Under the pieces are notes generated by a model. That model did not search any database. It worked only from the letters and a program-made list of their open reading frames with translations, and had not been told where the DNA came from. DNA of 64,000 bases from Amorphochlora amoebiformis (Eukaryota > Cercozoa > Chlorarachniophyceae): positions 372,001 to 436,000 of the forward strand of contig BAAHQB010000105.1 of the NCBI GenBank assembly GCA_054601695.1. The letters are read 5' to 3'. The translations under genes were made by a program, and so were the position numbers. Of the stretch, positions 63,209 to 64,000 are shown one piece after another; position 1 is the stretch's first letter, and the number at the start of each line of letters is the position of its first letter.

Positions 63209-63619
63209 GCGACCGATCTAGCTTGACAAACTGTTGAAATTAAACACCACTGATCATTTCTTATCACGTACAGTTGTAGAAACTAAAGAGTCCGGTGAAT
63301 TAACCGAGCTTTAATAGGCTGGTATGAACCACTCTTTCCCTTTCAATTCACGGGATACATATAAAATTATACCGTGACTCCGTACGTACATGTCCCAGCC
63401 TTTGATCTACTACTAGTACTAGTACCATTTACCCCGTACACTGATCATAATAGTTCGACGTTGATGTTTCAAATTACCAATGAGTATTAGGCTCGGATAC
63501 ATGAACCACCAATTGTTAACACCACACGTATCTAAATGATATGATTCATATCATAGTAACACTGACCACACCACACGCAAGCTGCATATGTATGTTTGTT
63601 TGTACATCATGATATACAT

Positions 63620-63922
63620 GCGTACGCACAAACACATACGCATAAACACATACGCACAAAGACATATGCACACAAAGCACATACGCACAAAACACATACG
63701 CACAAAACACATGCGCACAAAACACATACGCACAAAACACATACGCACAAAACACATACGCACAAAACACAAAACACATACTAGACATACGCACAGAACA
63801 CAAAACACATGCGCACAAAACACATACGCACAAAGCACACACGCACTAAACACATACGCGCAAAGCACATACGCACAAAATTTCACATACGCACAAAACT
63901 TACATACGCACAAAACACACGC
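63620..63922. repeat. 15-bp minisatellite (CACATACGCACAAAA)
   Basis: Some 18 tandem units of CACATACGCACAAAA occur, with variants of 14-17 bp. Frames on both strands (THKTHTHK, CAYVFCAYVF) are repeat translations. The unit length and its CA/ACG content differ from the TA arrays. Confidence 0.93.
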
Positions 63923-64000
63923 TCACGCTCATAGGTCTAAGGTTTGGTACGCATCAATGTTAGAAGATTATACTTCCTGATTTCTTGATGAGGATCGCTG

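Noticed and set aside
63588-63980. Repetitive THKTHTHK / CAYVFCAYVF proteins, or a CRISPR-like array
   Set aside because: The units are contiguous 15-mers with no spacers, and both strands are open only because of the repeat; it is a minisatellite.

Overview
The window is nuclear DNA of a unicellular or algal eukaryote. Genes are cut into many small exons by GT-AG introns, the telomere-type repeat is TTAGGG/CCCTAA, there is a tRNA-derived SINE-like element, and there are no operons or prokaryotic signals. Several families seen here (an oxygenase fused to a Ctr copper channel, DUF3445/HDOD, an EDR2-C-type lipid-binding protein, a SnoaL/DUF2358-like protein) and the alternating gene order would fit a stramenopile alga or relative. 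That placement is inference. Most of the sequence is (TA)n microsatellite. Almost every long open frame rich in Tyr and Ile is a translation of TA repeat and was discarded. The genes below were rebuilt by hand by joining islands of non-repetitive sequence at splice sites whose reading phases agree.

Layout: (1) 214-2785, +, 3' part of a small three-pass membrane protein. (2) 4405-10866, -, a 12-exon gene joining a signal peptide, a 2-oxoglutarate/Fe(II) oxygenase-like domain, a Cys-rich segment and a Ctr copper-transporter domain. (3) 11164-12221, +, a SnoaL-like/DUF2358-like protein. (4) 12952-27345, -, a DUF3445/heme-dependent oxidative N-demethylase-like gene with a long unrecognised N-terminal extension and a 23-nt microexon. 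(5) 28267-37049, +, an EDR2-C/DUF1336 protein. (6) 39671-51478, -, a gene of at least 28 exons for a large unrecognised, mostly helical protein. (7) 51697-57757, +, a polytopic membrane protein ending in a KKXX-type ER signal. (8) 59901-60531, -, one or two small genes. A two-finger C2H2 zinc-finger exon (24525-24800, +) lies inside an intron of gene 4 on the opposite strand.

Neighbouring main genes alternate strand (+ - + - + - + -). They therefore share short divergent spacers (10867-11163, 27346-28266, 51479-51696) and face each other across convergent spacers (2786-4404, 12222-12951, 37050-39670, 57758-59900). The TA arrays sit mainly inside introns. Introns fall into two kinds: compact ones of about 50-140 nt and TA-filled ones of several hundred to over 2000 nt. 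Other elements are three related TA-flanked SINE-like copies, telomere-like tracts including a palindrome, several minisatellites and partial duplications of exon edges.

All exon coordinates come from reading the sequence by eye, with splice phase as the check. Family names rest on remembered motifs, not on searches.
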